A stretch of 64,000 bases of DNA, taken from assembly GCA_012064415.1 (NCBI GenBank), contig SSNU01000196.1, forward strand, positions 116,852-180,851, given 5' to 3'. This document shows positions 61,935 to 64,000 of this stretch, one piece after another. Under the pieces are notes generated by a model that did not search any database, had not been told where the DNA came from, and saw nothing but the letters and a program-made list of their open reading frames with translations. The translations under genes were made by a program, and so were the position numbers. How positions within the stretch are numbered: position 1 is the stretch's first letter; each line of letters starts with the position of its first letter. The stretch is from Gyrodactylus bullatarudis. Taxonomy: Eukaryota > Platyhelminthes > Monogenea > Gyrodactylidea > Gyrodactylidae.

Positions 61935-62261
61935 ACAAATTGATTACAAAAATTTCAACTTCTGTGATAAATCTACCCGCCAATGATCCCTCAGACTCCA
62001 GCTCTCACCTAGTATTAAGCATAAAAATCAGATGAGTATTGCAATTATTGTAAAACGTTACAAAACTTTAAATTAACGATTGTCATTATTTAAAAAAAGG
62101 TATCAAAAGATTTTGTTAACTAAATAATGTACCAATTTTAAACAAATCCCTCTCAAGCCAATTCGGTTTACTAAATAATCAGTTTTTATAAACAAGAAAG
62201 TACATCCAAAGATTTGACCAAACATTTTTTATGCCAGAAACATTCGTATTTTTTAAATAAA
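61935..62261 (+). other. IQSEC-like 3' UTR with poly(A) signal
   Basis: A+T-rich sequence after the stop codon. AATAAA occurs at 62256-62261. No repeat recognised inside. Confidence 0.55.
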
Positions 62262-63464
62262 TTCATTTAATATGTAAGGAGCTCTATTCTTTTCTTTCTC
62301 CAACTAGTAATTAACATTGATTACACGTTAATTGTGAACCATATCCCTTACGTAATTACTAAATAATTCATCATCGATTTCATCATTAATCTTGGTCGTA
62401 TTGGAGGTAGATAGACATTCAAACCAAAGTGACTAATTAACCGAATTATATACCAACTAATCAATATACTTTTCCCTAATATATCTGGCCCTCTTTAAAA
62501 GAGTATGTGTGAATGTGTAGGCAGAAAAGAAAAAAGTTGTGTCTACCCCTCGACATGAAAAAAACATGACATAATTGTTTATTATCATATATTATTCGGG
62601 TCATTAGTTTAAAAGAGAAAAAGAAGAAAATTCATGAGAAAAAAAAGAATCAACCTATTACACTCGACAATGTCTTTCACTGACATACTCGAATATTTAT
62701 TGAATGATAAACAAAAATTGTATGCTGATGTGTATATCTCCTTTGTTTACGTTTATAATAGTATATGATTACGTGAATACTCAATGAGGTAAAACTCGTA
62801 ACACACTAGTGACTCAGCAGTGCAGCAGGGTCTCTGTTGAAACAAATTAAATGATAATTAGCATGTAGAATTTACATTGTAAACTTTTCCCATCCTTGAT
62901 TTCATTCTGAAGATGATCGAACTAACTAAACCATACGTTTCCTAGTTCAGGTATACAATATTTCGATTGTGAATGGCAATTTTTTCAATGAAACCTACTT
63001 GTGAAGTAAAAATGCTTGATTCTGATTGGTTGATTTATGAATGAATTCATTGACTTAAATAGTGACTTGACTATTTGAATTTTACAAAATATCGTAAAAA
63101 ACTATGACTATTAGGAAGAGCAAAAAATTTAAGGTAATGTTCTGACATTCTAAGATTTATGAATAATATGAGCTCTAGTGAGCTTTAAAAGCATAAATAG
63201 ATGACAAATTTTATGAGTTCCTAAAGCTACTCCCGGTTTTTTAGAGAAGAATTTTTCTTGTCTCATTGAAAAATACTTGATTAGACGCAGAATTTTCAGT
63301 TCTTTTTAAATAACTAATTTGTTCTATTGTGTAATTGCGTTTAAGACAAGTGATTTGAAGAAATATAAGGTCTAAATTGGGATTTTTGCAAATTTCAGAT
63401 TTTTTTTTCTTTCTATGATAGATTTTAACCAAATTTAGATTTCTGGAATCTTAATTAACTAAAC
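62262..63464. other. Downstream flank, no feature seen
   Basis: Unique A+T-rich sequence with no supported gene. The minus-strand 63-codon frame at 63241-63432 looks like a chance frame. Confidence 0.4.
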
Positions 63465-64000
63465 CTAGTTAATAAGAAGATGGGAATTTATGCTTTTTAC
63501 GAAATTATGAATTTTTTCATCAAGAAATCGAATTTGATCAAGTATTTTTGGAATCTAGATCGTAGGTTCCACTTTCAGGATCTGAAGAAAAAAATTTGAA
63601 AAAAATCAAATTTTAAGAAAGTTATGGCACATTTCAAATCTAGCGATGGCGCCGAATTCCCATTTTTTTGAACTTTGAGTTGATAATTTTTGTTGATTTC
63701 AATGTGAGAAAGTAATCAAAAGTTGATTTCTAGGATCACGATTAGTCAAAGAAATCAAATTCAGATTTTGAGAATCCGCCCATCTTTGTGTGAAAATCGA
63801 ATTTTGATTTTTTGAAAATTTTCCCTACTTGAAAATCGATGAAATTTTGATGATTCAAGATCCCTGGAGATTGGCGAGTCCATTGAAATTTTCATGGTCA
63901 TAATCGGTTTCTTTGACTAATCGTGATCCTAGAAGTCAACTTTTGATCGCTCTCTCACTTTGAAATCAACAAAAATTATCAACTCAAAGTTCAAAAAAAT
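63465..64000. mobile_element. Foldback MITE family A, cut by window edge
   Basis: Starts CCTAGTTAATAAGAAGATGG. The left arm runs to about 63770, the inner turn follows, and the mirrored right arm begins (GATCGCTCTCTCACTTTGAA at about 63946). Very similar to 14865-15605 (GCACATTTCAAATCTAGCGA). The right end lies beyond the window. Confidence 0.8.

Noticed and set aside
1..64000. CRISPR arrays, operons, ribosome binding sites, intact tRNA or rRNA genes
   Set aside because: This is intron-containing eukaryotic DNA; none was seen. The periodic array at 17622 has diverged units without spacers.

Overview
This is a strongly A+T-rich piece of an animal nuclear genome. It holds two spliced protein-coding genes with GT..AG introns, both on the + strand, in a dense background of decayed mobile DNA. 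The second gene, an IQ motif plus Sec7 ARF exchange factor of the IQSEC/schizo/loner family, is an animal gene. The repeat types (Tc1, non-LTR retrotransposons, foldback MITEs, a tRNA-derived SINE) fit an invertebrate, probably an arthropod such as a copepod. The species cannot be fixed from the sequence alone.

Layout. (1) 1-24865: the 3' part of a Ser/Thr kinase gene that starts before the window. Ten exons can be chained by codon phase, from kinase subdomain V (729) to a stop at 24865, with one unresolved junction between 5198 and 8380. It contains a 38-nt exon followed by a 13.6 kb intron. It resembles AMPK-related/HUNK-type kinases, with HRD intact but DFS in place of DFG. (2) 24866-58600: an intergenic desert with no convincing host gene. 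It holds one dead Tc1 element (25903-27120) and, from 33 kb on, more than twenty 5'-truncated or rearranged copies of one non-LTR retrotransposon lineage in both orientations. Nearly all copies end in a TCTAAC plus A-run tail. Two tRNA-type SINE copies and several MITEs are mixed in. (3) 58656-62261: the complete-looking IQSEC-like gene, six exons and 797 codons, with CCAAT and TATA-like motifs upstream and a poly(A) signal downstream. (4) 62262-64000: unique flank, then another foldback MITE cut by the window edge.

The most unexpected signal is a set of hammerhead-ribozyme-like motifs, scattered singly, as a tandem pair and inside two inverted-repeat hairpins: 1432, 7285, 9167, 12212, 12441, 37503/37617 and 37934. 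The better ones share the core CUGAUGA, exactly eight nucleotides in place of stem II, then GAAA, a short stem III and an open stem I (type I). Stem I differs in sequence between copies but stays paired, with compensatory changes. This looks like a family of hammerheads with a nearly absent stem II, carried by non-autonomous elements. Self-cleavage is not shown by sequence alone.

Other points worth attention: a 130-bp direct repeat flanking a LINE fragment (a possible very long target-site duplication), a 265-bp near-perfect hairpin, a degenerate 31-bp periodic array, three consecutive stem-loops at 42306-42413, and a LINE copy with an uninterrupted frame of about 298 codons. All calls are from reading the sequence; no database search was run.
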